Source: Copromyces sp. CBS 386.78 (Eukaryota; Ascomycota; Sordariomycetes; Sordariales; Sordariaceae). Taken from it: 64,000 bases of DNA. Positions 21,901-34,487 of the stretch are shown in pieces. Made by a program: the position numbers and the translations under genes. The stretch spans positions 155,205-219,204 of the forward strand of contig MU839157.1 of NCBI GenBank assembly GCA_030685235.1. Reading direction: 5' to 3'. The notes beneath the pieces were generated by a model. It searched no databases. It was not told the origin of the DNA and worked only from the letters and a program-made list of their open reading frames with translations. Numbering within the stretch: position 1 is the stretch's first letter; each line of letters begins with the position of its first letter.

Positions 21901-24900
21901 AATATTACGGTAATTTATATAAATATAGATTCCGCTTCCAGGTTTTTTAATTAGTAAAAGGGGAGAAGCGGCCGCAAATTATAACGGCCAGATAAATTTC
22001 TTCTTTAAATTATTATTAATCTACTTTTTAATAACGATTACTTCTATAGGTAATATACGTCGAAGCTGTATATTAGGAGGTTACTCTCCTGACTACAATT
22101 TGATCTTATAATTGTACGAACGATAGGGAGGGATTTCCTCCGCTAGTAAGGGTAAGAAAGCGGCGATTTCGCTAATATACTTCTGTCCCTTAAAACGGTT
22201 TAAAATTTCGATAATTTCCTCTTTAATTTTCAACGGCTAATCTACTTTATTGAAAAATTTCTTTATATCCTCCTCGTTAACTTTAGCCAAATATATTTAT
22301 TAGATAATTTCTTCGTATATAGGCGTATTAGTCTTGAGGTTTCCAGTAAAATTAACTACTTTAACTAAAATTATAGCTTCGTAAGTATCTTCTAAAGTAT
22401 AAATACTAATTATTTCGTTAATAAAATTATAGAGCGCGGGGGGTAAATTTTCCTTATACTTCCTTCTATCGCCTTCTATAATATTATTAATTATTTCCTC
22501 AATTAAATCCAGATTTTAAAGATCCGCTATAGCTATTAACTTTTCGATTTTAGTATAGTTTATAACGTACGGCTATAACTATTCCTTTTCGTAAATAAAA
22601 TTAAATGTAGTTATATTAAATACTTTAATATTATTAAAGTTAAATTTATAATCGGGCTTACGAAGACGGCGGTACTAAGGGCGATTCGCGCTAGCTAAAA
22701 TGCGGCGGCTACTTATATATAAATAAGGCTTATAAAGTGCGGGGTTCTTAATTTTAATAAAGAAAGCGGCGGTACTGGTAATAATAACCTTAAATTTAGC
22801 CCTCTAGGCTACTAACGCCTTAATAAGAGTAGAAACCGTATAATAGCCGGTTTTAGGGTCGATTTTAGGTATAATGGTAGGAGGGAGTTTAGGAGCGGAC
22901 AAAAATTCTAGACTAGGTTCCGCTACAATCTTTTTAATTTTCTTTTTCTTAATAATTAGAAGGCGAAATTCAATCTCCTCCTTTTTAATAATTAAGGAGG
23001 GAAATTTAATTTTATCCTTCTTAATCAGCGGGATAAGTATTTAGCGGACGGAGGTTATTAAAACCCGGTTAATAAAAATTCTAAGTACTATTATTTAGTA
23101 TTGAGGGAAATCCGTTAGTAAATAGCGGTTTTAGTAGGTAGTATAATTAAAATATATACTATACTATTCGTAATCGATTTCTAACCGATAATATTATATT
23201 TATAGGAAGTTTAAAATAATTAAGTACTTCTTAGAAATATTATAAATTAAAAAGGTAATAGTCTCCTTATAATAGTTAATCCGGAATTTGGCTATTATTC
23301 CTTTAAAAATAATACCCTTAATTACTCCGTTAGTAAGAACGAACTTCTTCGCTTTTAATAATCGGAAACGGGGAAGCTTATTTTTAATAATAAAAAAACG
23401 ATTAATAAATACGAAAACGGAATAATTACTATTAATAAAGGTAATATAATAGTTTTTGCGCGAACGGGTTACAATATAAGAAAATAAAAGTATTGAATTT
23501 AAGGAAGTAAAATTATTTAATAATCGAATTTTAATTTCCTTTAAACCCTTTAATTTTATAAAGTTTAAAACTTATTTCTCAAATATAATCCGGCTAGGCT
23601 TCTATATACAACTATATATAAAGGTTAAGCGTTTTCTTAATTGTTATAATACTCTCTATTAATAATGGGTTCGGCGGGGGCGGCTAGAGTAGCTGGGGTA
23701 GTTAAAGTAGTATCGGCGGCGTAAACCTATTTTTAATTACGACCCTTACTATAACCTTTATTCTTCGACTTCTTATTAACGGAATATTAAGGGCCCTAAG
23801 AATTATAATTAACCGAAATAGTATAATTGCGGGTAATATAGCCGGGCTTACTATAACGACGGTAAAAGCTATTATAAGAATGTTAATTAAAAATATCTTT
23901 ATAAATAAAGATTGTAAAATTAACGGCGTTTAAATCTATTTTATTACCGCCCTAGCTAATAAGGATATTATTGGTAGAAAGTTTAATATTAGAACAACTT
24001 CTGCTATTATTATTATTACCGGTACTATTACTGGGATTAAAAAAATAGTTCGCTATCTTCTAATAATAATCTGCGTCCTTAAAGTTACCGGCGATATTAC
24101 AATAAATTTTAAATTAATACTTAAAATCGTTATCGGGGGGAAAATTATAGTAAGTAAAAGCGTTACGGAAATGTTTATTAATTTTATTCCGGAAATAATA
24201 GACCTTTATTGAATTATTAAAACCGTAGAAGTTTATTAAATTAATTAATTTAAATTCGAAATCCGTAAAAAATATATTTTTTATATATAATTCTTATAAA
24301 TAATAGCTAATATCTATTTTAAAATTTACGTTCTAGAAACGAGAGATTAAATATTCTATAAATTCGACGCCTATCTTCTAATGTTAATTCGCCTTATCAG
24401 GGTCTAACTAGATTACGTCCAAATTATCCTAAATACCGGATAAAATTTTAAATCCTAAAAGTATAGCGGTATAGATAATTCTAATATTTTTAGAGGAATA
24501 AAAAGCGGCGTTGTATTTCTATTAAAATTAAATATAAAAACGCTAGGCTTTAAAGATTTTATATTTATAAATAGGACCGCCAATTTCCTTATTTATAAAG
24601 ATAGGCGAATTTTCTACCGTTTAGCGAAGAGAAGAGGACATAATTACTTTCGTAATCGTATTACTAATAAGGGAAAAAGAGGGAGCTTATATTTTAAAAG
24701 TATTATATTCTACGAATAAAATATTATAAACGGACTTAAAATTAACGTAATCGAAATTCTTTTAATCGAAATTAAATTAGGCGTCGTTAGCTACTTAGCG
24801 GACAATCCTAAATTCCTCTTCAAAATACTAGAAATCGCTTTCGAAATTGTTGTAATATTCGAAGTTAATATAATAAAGGCGACTAAGGGGTATAATAATA

Positions 24901-25400
24901 GAATAAAAAGTAGGGGCCTAAGAAAAAAAAGAAATTGTTTTGAAATATTTGTATAGGATTGGAAGACCTTCTAATTAGTTAAAGCCTTCGAAAAAATTAG
25001 CGAGAATTATAATAACGGGTTAAGGAAGGTCGAAAAGTATAGTACAATAGATTGTAGTATCGAGCTCGCTATTAAAAGTATTATAGCAGAATATAATAAT
25101 TTTAGGTTAAACGGATTACTATTGCTAGTAATAAGAATAAAAAGGTTAGGAAGATTACCGCTACTAGAATTACTATTAAGGGAGAAAAGGGCGGGATCGC
25201 TATCGTCGTAAAATATAAAATAAAAGAAAAGTAACCGTTCGAAATAAGAAAGGTAAAAGTCCGCGATTAGGACTATTTAAAGTAATTAAAAATAAGCGAT
25301 CTCTTATTTATTAAATAAAAAATACTTTCCCTTACATATTAGTAAAGGAAGGTATTTAAATTTTAATTAGGCGATTATTATAACTACGACTATTAATATT
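18950..25400 (-). pseudogene. Gypsy B gag-pol, RIP-decayed
   Basis: Minus-strand remnants in gag-to-pol order from right to left. A CCHC zinc knuckle at 23823-23864 has every Cys and the His turned to Tyr with the spacing X2-X4-X4 intact (YRRYSKPGYITRNY). The reverse transcriptase includes SPLLLIKKPGSG near 21930-21975 and AYFDNILIY (from xFDD) near 21600-21640. An integrase C-terminus reads YKGPFEIIKVDSYRV near 19440-19500. A possible chromo-like tail lies near 19100-19260 (EYFVV...APPY). Stop codons throughout; non-functional. Confidence 0.8.
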
Positions 25401-25522
25401 TAGGGGGTACTAGGCTCAACGATTCGTAACGAAGCAATCCCTATACGCGTGCGATCGAAAAGATAATTGCGATAAAAGATAGGTTTACGCTATAAATATA
25501 ATAATTAAAAAGTATAATTAAC

Positions 25523-25754
25523 TATTACGGGTAGAGTGCGAAAGGTTGAGTATAAATATAGATATGCGTAATTGTACGAGGAGAAGAAAGGAAGAGAAGT
25601 GTAGAAGTACGTTCGGGAGATGGGCCTTTATAGGATTCGAGCTATAAATTAGTGGGTCTATGGCGGGAGGCCGTAGCCAATTAACCGAAATAGTAATAGT
25701 AGTCTTAGAGAGCTATTGTCACCAATATATATAATACAGGCTAACCCTGTGATA
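25523..25754 (-). repeat. Gypsy B 5' LTR
   Basis: 232 bp, paired with 18658-18889. Retains far more GC than the internal region. Confidence 0.9.
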
Positions 25755-27050
25755 TTTATCGACTTTATTATTTCGTCCAATATAGGGTTCGCCGTTATTG
25801 AAAACCTTAAGTTTCGTATATTATATTGTATATTAAACCCTATAATTATTTAAAAGATTTTACTAGAGAGTACGAGAACGATAGGTAATTAGTTTAAAGA
25901 TTGTTTCGTAAGAGATAAGGCTAAAGTAAGAAAGGAGTTTAAAATAACCTTATATAAGGTTTATTTCTCTTTTAATTTCTAAATTTTACCGAACGGGTAT
26001 ATTATTTTAGCGGTTATTGTATATTATATAAATACTATTAGTGTACTAAAGATTCGGTTAATTACGATAGCCTACGTTAAAGGTTATTATAATAGTAAAA
26101 ATATTAATTAGTCCAATTATTTTTATAGAAAAATAGTTATTAATTATCGGATTTATAAGTGCTATTATTAATAACGTTATTAATAAGTACGATATCCGCT
26201 ATAAATTAAGGACCTTCTAAGCCGATAATACCGATACGAATAATAGAATAATTAAATATATCTTTAATTTTAAAGAGTATACTTCTATAAAAAATCGTCG
26301 CGTACGTTGTTTAGGTTATATTTTCAACTTCGCTACGAAGGCTATTTTTAAAGGCAATATACGTAGTTTAATTGATTAAGAGTTTAATCCCGCTATCCTT
26401 CGTAATAAGGAAATAGCGGTTTTAGACTACTAGAGAGAGCGTAATACTTTTGGCAAGTTTTATAATATTATAATTTTTATACGACGATCTCCCTAGTAAT
26501 ATAAGAATTTTCGAAAGGCTACGGTTGGCGATGTACTAGCGGGTGAGGTTATAGAATTTAGAAATCTCTTTATTAATAATAATAATAAAGATTTTAACCT
26601 TATTTAAGATAATTCGACTTATTAGAATTTATAGTATAATATAATCGAGCGCGCTATTAGGCTACGCCTTATAGTAGATTACTAGGTCGTAATATAGGGC
26701 GAGGATTTAGAGAAAGACCGGTTATCTCCTAATAATTAGTCCGTTCTTTAAATAATTAATACTATACTTAATAAATTTAAAGAATTTACGAAGCGATACG
26801 AAAGCCGGTAATTCAATTTCAATAGCATCCTTTTCCAATTTAAAAAGTTAATAAATAAACTACGGATATAATAATTTATATACAATACCTATTTCGAAAT
26901 TAAATCCTTTAATAATAGTCCAAATATCCCGCCGCGCCGCCTACCGCTCGTCGAATTCGATAACTCTCAAATTAATAAAGCTACTAATACCCTATTGCAG
27001 CGATTACATCGTACTAACAACCTTCCCGCCTAGTATTAAAATAATAAAAT

Positions 27051-27288
27051 TGTTATGGAGCTAATGCTTGTGGCTGTGTACTTGGCAACCTTGCTAGGCG
27101 ATCTGTGTCGTGCCGGCAATACCCTTGCCGTGCCGGCAACCCCTATAGCCCGTACACACTATATATCCTTAAAAAGGACAGCTAGCTAGCCGCCTACTCT
27201 ATAGGCGACCTTCTTCTTTTTCTTTCTTCGTAAAACCTTATCGATCGTTTAGGCTAATACTTATACCAACCGTACTATACCCCTTATA
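27051..27288 (+). repeat. Gypsy A 5' LTR
   Basis: 238 bp starting TGTTATGG. Holds two copies of CGTGCCGGCAA. GC-rich core is conserved while the flanking element body is AT-rich. Confidence 0.92.
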
Positions 27289-27299
27289 TTAGGTTTTAC

Positions 27300-30200
27300 C
27301 TATACCTATATAAGCGGATAGTAAATTTAATAGCGGATATTAATAAAAACGGAGCTAGTAGTATTGAGCGCAGTATTTACGGCATTTATTACTATAGTCG
27401 GACTTAGCGAAATAAACTTCGACGATATCGAATAATAGTTTTATAACCCCTAAAGCGGCGAATAATAACCAATAGGAAGCACTACTACGAACGACGGCTT
27501 TGTAAAAGGCCTTATTAGAATACTCAATAAAAGTATTACCCTACGCGATTATATTAAGTCCCTTTTCTTTAATATTAATCCTAACCTAATCTTTACTCCG
27601 CGCCTAAATTTTAATCCCGCGGACCTAACTCCTACTAGCGGAACCGTAGTAAATACTTTAATTACTACTACCGGAAACCCTACTAATTTAAATAGCGACG
27701 GTCCTAATACTTCTACCTATAAAAAAAAACCCTTCGAACTTCCTAAATAAAATAATTAATTTTATACCTTCTAATTCTACTTTAACCGACTTATTTAAAT
27801 ATATAATACCGATATTAAGGCGGGCCTCCGCACTAATTATAATACCGTTTAGTCTGAAATTTTTAATACCTTCCCTAATAATAAGTAATTACTATTAAAG
27901 GGTTTCTAGACCGGTAAAATAATTCGTAGAGAAGAAGACTTAATTAATTTACTTAATTAAATTCAAATTATCTTCGGCTCCTACTAGAACCGGGATACCG
28001 TTTTCAATAAGCTGGCTCGCATACGCTAAAAGGATAGAAAACCTTTCGCTACCTTCTTAACTACCTTCAATAATAAGATATTAAAGGCGGGTAACTACAA
28101 TTAGGAAAGCCTTACTAAACTAATTTACTTTAACCGTACCCTTAATTAAAAATTCTACAACAAACTCTTTACAATAGATCTTCTAAAAAAATTACCGCAC
28201 TTACGTAACTAAAATACAATATTTTACAATTAAGTACGAACGGACTTCTAAATTTAAAGAAGACTACCGTAAATACCTCCGCTTGTAGAAAGGGTATTCC
28301 TAAGGCAGCGGCATCTACCTTCCTACTTCCAACGTCAATACCCAATAATCCAATACTTCCTATTAATAAATGTAATCTTCTTCTTCCTTTACTAATAATC
28401 ATCCCCTTAATTATAATAACGATACTATTATAGGATCCACTCAAATCGGTACATTTAATAAAAATCGTAATAATTGGAGGCGAAGCAATTTAAATTCGGC
28501 CACTTCCTCTAAACGTATTAAGTAGGTCTTTAATAAAGAGTGTTAAAAGCGTAGGGATAATAACCTATATTTCCGTTACGGAGCCTCTAGTTATTAGGTA
28601 AATAATTATCCTTACTTACCCGCAATCCCTCCCAATAATAATAATAACGGAGTTTATATCTAAATAACTACTACCGAAATCCCTCCGCTCTTAGAAGACA
28701 ACGACGAATAAAATTCCACTTCTAAATAAAGAAAAAAATAATTCCGGAATAAAATCGGGCCTTAGAACCTAAAAATATATTAAATAAAGTAGAAAAATTC
28801 AAATTAAATTCGTAATTAAAAATAGAACTTATATTAATTCCATTCGTTATTAACGACTATAATTTATTCTACACCCTTATTAATAAAGGTTACTAATATT
28901 ATATTACAATTAATAAGAAAATTATTAAAGATCTTTAAATTCTAATTATTCCTATTAAATTTCATTATATTAAGGGAGCTTTCGTAACTATAGAAGGAAT
29001 TATTATTTAAAGTCTTATATACTTCCTAACGGAAGTCGATAATTATATTTACCCTATTTATACTTATATCGTACCGCTCTTAAAATTCCTTATTATTCTA
29101 AGGAAGCCCTAGTTTAAAGCTATACGAACGTATTCCGTTCCTTACGAAAAATAATTATATATAAATATTACAAATTATTAAGTCCCGTACGTAGGTAAAG
29201 AGTAGGCCCCTGATATAGAATTTATTAAAAATATTAAGTCCACTATTTATATAATAATTATTACCTTTATTAATTACGTACGGAAGATCCGGAGGGAATT
29301 TAGTAGTAGGGTAGTAAAAGAAGCTATTTATACTATAAGTTTAAAAAACGTTAAAAAGGCCCTATAACCTAAAAAAATTTATACTAAAAAATAATTATAA
29401 AAAATGATTCCGAAGAAATATTATAACCTTTTACCCCTCTAAATAAAATAGAAGGCGGATAAATACAACCCTTACCGTCCTAAAATCAATTATAAAATTG
29501 AAATTAAAAAAGATAAAAATAGTAAAGAATTATTAATCCCCTTCGGTCTATTTTACAATATAACCTGTAAAAAATTCCTAATTCTAAAGAAGACCCTTAA
29601 AAACCTTTTAAATAAGAGTTTTATCCGTATTAGTAATTTAAAAGTGGGAGTTCCAATTCTCTTCGTATAGAAGTTGGGCGGTAGGCTCCGCTTTTATTAC
29701 GACTACTATACTTTAAATACTATTATACGAGCGGACCGTTATCTTTTACCGCTTATCGGTAAAATATTCTACGTTTTAAAAGGGGCTAGGTAGTATATAA
29801 AAATCGATGTTATATAAGCATTCTATAAAATCCGGATAGCTATAGAAAAAGAATGGAAAACGGTATTTCGGATATAATATAAATTATTCGAATAGTTAGT
29901 CGTACCCTTTAAACTAATTAGCGCGCCGGCAATATTTCAATAGTATATTAACTATATCCTTTACGAATATTTTAATAAATTTTATACGGCCTATATAAAT
30001 AACGTTCTTATTTATACTTCGGGTACTAAAAAGGATTACAAAGCTAAAGTCTACTTAGTATTAAAGAAGCTTTTTAACGTAGGCTTCCATCTAAACCCGG
30101 ATAAATATAAATTTACGGTTAAAAAAGTTAAATATTTCGGTTTTATTATTTACGTAGGCGTTAGAATATAAGCCGACCTTAAGAAAGTTAAGGCTATTTT

Positions 30201-32520
30201 CGAATAGTTTCTATTTAATTCTTAGAAAGGTATTTATAATTTCCTTAGGTTCGTTAACTATTATAAGATATTTATACTATAGTTTTCGAAAGTGGTAGCC
30301 CTATTAATAGCGTTTACTAGTAAAGGAGTAGCCTTCGAATAGATTAAAAAATACGAGAGTACCTTCTAACTATTTAAAATACTATTTACGAAAGCCCCAA
30401 TCTTTATAGAATTTAACTTTAATAAGAAGATATTTTTAGAAACGGATTATAATAGTTTCGTATTAGGCGGAATTATTTTATAAGAGGTTAACGAATTTAG
30501 AAAGCGGGTAATTATTAATTACTATTCGCGGAAATTAAACGCTATAGAACGGAATTACCCTATTTATAATAAAGAAATATTTATAATTATTAATTGTTTA
30601 AAATAATAGTCGGCTAAACTATATAATTATAAATTTTTTACTATTTTAACTAACTATCGGAATTTAGAATACTTTATAAAAATATAGCGGCTCTCCGAGC
30701 GGTAGGCTCGCTAGATTAAATATCTATTACGGTTTAATTTCAGTATCGAATATTGACTAGGCAAGGAGGGGGTAATCCCCGACGCTTTATTTTAGCGGGA
30801 ATAGGATATACCTACCGAATAAAACCGCGAAGCCCGCAATTTACAAATAATACCGGATTCCGCTTTCGAATCTTATAATTCGCTTTGTTCTCCGCTTCTT
30901 AAGTCGTTTGCACTAGGAAGGAGGGTATAAAAGTATTTAAAAATCCGGATTTGTAATAGTTCTAGGATTAAATAGCTTCTAAAGACTCTTTATACTAATA
31001 AGTTAAAGCGGCAATTTAAAATAACGAATGGTACTTCGATCTATCTTTAAAATTAAAAATACAAATTATTGACTATAATATTAATTCCCGCGGTCGACTT
31101 TACTACTAAGGCCGCTTTTAAATATTTAAAGCGCCTGTCTATACTAAATCTAATTCTATTAACCTTATAGATTAGTCCTAATAGTTTAATACCTTCCGTA
31201 TAACTCTTATCTAAACTACTTACGACTTTTATATTTTCGGCTACTTAAAAAGAGAAGGTATTATAACGGTATTTATCCGATATTTTTACTAGCCGCTTTT
31301 AAAGGTTTACGTTCGGTAATTCCTTTGTAACTATTATACTTATAGTTTTACAAAAGTTTGGAGAGAATAGAAATGGGGTCTCTTACGACTACTACCAATC
31401 CCGGAATAATTTAATAAAGAAATTTAAATAGATTTCATTATAGACTTCCTAAATTCGAACGGTAATACCTATTTCTAAATTATTAAAGACCGGCTTAATA
31501 AGAATATTATCCTTAAACCGATACTATTTATAAACGCTAAATTCTATATAAAATGATTCTTATAATATTTCATTAAGTATTATAGTATTCTTAAATTTAT
31601 CGTTAGCGATTATAGTTCTAATTAGACGAACCGCTTTTAGGCGAAGTTCTATAAGCTCCTCTATATTAAACGGCTTTTTAATATTATTTATTACCCTTAA
31701 ACCGATAATAGCTTTAAACGGATAAATTAAAAGATTTACATTTACTTTCGAATAGTTGTTAATTACGTCTAAAATAATTAGGATAAATAGTATCCGATAG
31801 CCTAATTAACTATTAATAATTATATTAATACTTCGATTAATATAAGCCTATTCTTTACTATTTACGGATTTAACGTAGAATTTTTAATTTCCGTTGTCGA
31901 AGAGCCTACGAACGGACTTCCGCTCTTCTCTTCTAAAAAGCGAATTTATTAATTCGTTTAGAAATTATAGTAAATTATAGATTTATATTAAATTACTATA
32001 GTAGCGGCCGCTTAGTAATAAAAGAAATTCGTTAATTAATATTATTAATTAACCGAATACTTCTAAATCGAAGATAAAGTCTAATTCAATTTTAAAAATT
32101 ATAATACTAACTACTTTAAAAAGAAATTGGATTAATTATATATAAAATATATAATTTTGAAAGTCCTATTTCTATACATTATAGAATTTTTTAATTTCCT
32201 TCGAATTATTTATAATATTTTCTATATAAACTTTCTACGGCGGGCCGCCCAAGATCCGCTATTAGGATAAAAGGTTACCAATAATCAACTACCTGTTATA
32301 GAAGTCGAAAAGGAGTTTAAATAATAGGTCGAAGAGATTTTTTACGTATATACGAATTGTAAACGAAGGGGACCTATCTATAAAGTATTAATTAAATAAA
32401 AAGGATATTATAATCCTATTTAAAAACCCTTAGAAGAATTTAAAGAAATAAAAACCTTTAACGAATTCGAAGATAAATATAGAGCGGCGGATATTAATGA
32501 CGGCCTAATTAATTAATAAA
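27300..32520 (+). pseudogene. Gypsy A gag-pol with chromodomain, RIP-decayed
   Basis: Sense-strand remnants. Gag zinc knuckle at 28568-28609 (YFRYGASSY then VNNY; Cys and His replaced by Tyr, CCHC spacing kept). Reverse transcriptase from about 29560: KIDVI near 29800, VVPFKLISAPAIFQ near 29900-29940 and YINNVLIY near 29988-30014 (from Y-x-DD). RNase H is ETDYNSFVLGGII near 30436-30475. Integrase core includes DFIIDFLNSNGNTYF near 31434-31475. The chromodomain lies at 32308-32480: VEEIFYVYTN, YKVLIK, KGYYNPI and KPLEEFKEIKT. Aspartates to Asn and Gln or Trp to stops throughout. Confidence 0.85.
32308..32480 (+). other. Degenerate chromodomain at the end of gypsy A integrase
   Basis: The translation keeps VEEI, the YKVLIK-stop-KGY core (stop from Trp), NPI and a PLEEF helix start, matching the chromodomain pattern in which WKGY is followed by TWEP. 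Chromodomains on gypsy integrases direct insertion to heterochromatin marks. Confidence 0.75.
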
Positions 32521-32693
32521 TTAAAAACTTTCTTTTAAAGGATTTTACGAACGGAGTGAAATAAATTAATTATAGAATTACAAAAGAGGAATCGGTAAAC
32601 GGTATTAAAAAAAGTTTAAAATTAATTAAGGTAAAGCCCTAAATATACTAAATATTTTTTATTATTTCGTTACTTAATAAGTCCTTTATAATT

Positions 32694-33900
32694 TAATTAA
32701 TATTAATTTCTATCTTCCTTCTTCTAATTAAGTTTATATTAGTAATGGCGTATAGGTTGTACGGGGTAGGGCGAATATTTTCGGCGCGGAGTAAGGAGAA
32801 TAAAGACGGTAAAAGGCGGATTCTATTAAACGGACGAACGCTAAGAAGTAAATAAATAATATCCTACTACGAAAGCTTATTAGGGCCCGAGGTCTTTTTA
32901 AGCTGCTTAGCGGTAATACCGCTATAAATACGCGCCCGGTATTTAGGAGCGGCGGAAGATTTAGTAATATTTTTAATAACGGTAGTAGGAGCGGCGGGAG
33001 TAGTAATAGCGGGGGTAGGAGAAGCGGTAATAAGGGTAATAGGAATAGCGGCTCTCTCTTCGTATTCCTTTTAATCGTTGTAGGCGACTACTATATTATT
33101 AAAATTGCATTAGACAGTAGCATTAATAATCTATTTAATAAACCCTATATATTCTTTAAGGGCCGCTACTTTCTCTTTAAATTTAACGAATTCGGCTACT
33201 TAATCTTTAAAGACTTAGATTTTAGCGATTAAGGAAAATAACAGACCTTCGAATTTAATAGAAGGGGATTACTAGCGGGCTATAATAAATTCGAAATTAA
33301 CCTAAGCTTAAGAATTATTAACGGGGTAGTAAATATAGGAACGGACTAAGTAAGAAGGAGAAATTTACATAAGAATATTAATATCCTTAATTTCCTCTAT
33401 AGTTATTAAATAATTAAACGTTTTAAAAATAATAATAAATAATTTATATTTAAGATTTAGAATATATTTAACCGTATACTAAGCGGTAAAGAACTTTTAA
33501 ATCTATTTAAACGTCGGTTTATAAAGCTTTTTAGCGTGTTAATATACTAAATATATAATAGTTACGCTATTAGCGGCGGAGGTAGTATAATTATATTTAT
33601 TAATTAGGTAGTATATATACTAATTTAGGAGTAGGGCGGTAGTAGCGGTAACGGCGGCGGTAATAGCGGCCTTAATAGTAGTCTCTCTACTAATTCCGGT
33701 AATAGTAGTATTCGAGCGGGCCTAGGCTAGTTTAAAGATAACGTAGTAGCGGGGTATAAAAGAAGGGATTAGCGGCACGGAAAACGATAAAAATAATTAT
33801 AATTACTATTATATTCGACGAAACTATTAGAATTCTAAGAAATCCTATATTATATTAGGGGTAGGGGTAAGGCTAAATATTTTACTAACTATAATAAATT
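32694..33900 (-). pseudogene. Antisense ORF in gypsy A with ruined Zn2Cys6-like pattern
   Basis: One minus-strand frame can be followed for about 400 codons from near 33900 down to a terminal TAA near 32694. All internal stops are TAA or TAG, as RIP makes from CAA, CAG or TGG. At 33619-33521 six Tyr residues stand at the spacing X2-X6-X11-X2-X6, which is the CX2CX6CX5-12CX2CX6C spacing of fungal Zn2Cys6 DNA-binding domains if each Tyr was Cys (TGY to TAY). Downstream is a helical, Glu/Lys-rich stretch (EFVKFKEKVAALKEYIGF) and an Ala/Pro/Thr-rich segment. No pol similarity. It lies opposite to gag-pol. A cargo gene or an element-encoded regulator are both possible. Confidence 0.6.
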
Positions 33901-34224
33901 AAATTAGAAAGTTAGCGGGTAAATATAAGAGCGGAGTAAAATTAACGAACGGCGTAGTAGTAATCGTAGGGGTATAATAGTAAATAAGAGAGGGAAGTAA
34001 TAAGAAGGGGTAATAATTGCGATAATTGTATTAGAAGGTTAAACAATAGGGGGGAATACTTATAACGCGATATAATAATAATTAAAGGAGGAAAGAGGAG
34101 GAAGAAGGAGAGAGGGAAAGAAATTTATAGATAGATAAAATACGTGCTGCGCGACCAAAAAGGAGGCTTATCGTTTAATATTTAGGATATATATAACCTA
34201 TTACGGTTATATATCTAGCTATTT

Positions 34225-34249
34225 AATTAGAGGAGAAGGGGGGGGCTAA
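34225..34249 (+). promoter_or_regulatory. Gypsy A polypurine tract
   Basis: GAGGAGAAGGGGGGGG just upstream of the 3' LTR, the expected primer for plus-strand DNA synthesis. Unusually well kept for this RIP-mutated context because it has no CpA on its pyrimidine strand. Confidence 0.7.
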
Positions 34250-34487
34250 TATTATGGGGCTAATGCCCGTAGTTATATACCTAGCAACCTTGCTAGGCGA
34301 TCCGTGTCGTGCCGGCAATACCCTTGCCGTGCCGGCAACCCCTATAGCCCGTATATACTATATATCTTTGAAAAGGACAGCTGGCCAGCCGCCTACTCTA
34401 TAGGCGACCTTCCTCTCTTTCTTTCCTCGTAGAACCTTATCGATCATTTAGGCCAGCACCTGTGCCAACCGTGCTGCACCCCTTACA
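34250..34487 (+). repeat. Gypsy A 3' LTR
   Basis: 238 bp, starts TATTATGG (TG to TA against the 5' LTR) and ends TTACA; otherwise closely similar to 27051-27288. Confidence 0.92.

Larger units (their letters stand above)
18658..25754 (-). mobile_element. Ty3/gypsy retrotransposon B, nested in the hAT, minus orientation
   Basis: 7,097 bp bounded by two 232-bp LTRs (18658-18889 and 25523-25754). Flanking 5-bp duplications are CTTAT (18653-18657) and TTTAT (25755-25759), differing by one C-to-T change. All coding traces read on the minus strand, so the right LTR is the 5' one. A purine-rich tract (GGCAGGGGTAG read on the minus strand) lies next to the 3' LTR. The LTR ends read TATTACGGG...TGATA on the plus strand, which would be TG...CA before RIP. 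Confidence 0.9.
27051..34487 (+). mobile_element. Ty3/gypsy retrotransposon A (chromovirus), nested in the hAT
   Basis: 7,437 bp, plus orientation, with 238-bp LTRs at 27051-27288 and 34250-34487 and exact 5-bp duplications AAAAT at 27046-27050 and 34488-34492. A strong polypurine tract (GAGGAGAAGGGGGGGG) lies just before the 3' LTR. Pol order RT-RNaseH-integrase-chromodomain marks it as a Ty3/gypsy chromovirus. It inserted within the hAT transposase gene. About 1.7 kb between the chromodomain and 3' LTR holds an antisense reading frame. Confidence 0.93.

Noticed and set aside
28169..28444. 91-codon minus-strand ORF in gypsy A gag region
   Set aside because: Chance open frame in RIP-mutated DNA; the gag zinc knuckle on the plus strand lies directly downstream.
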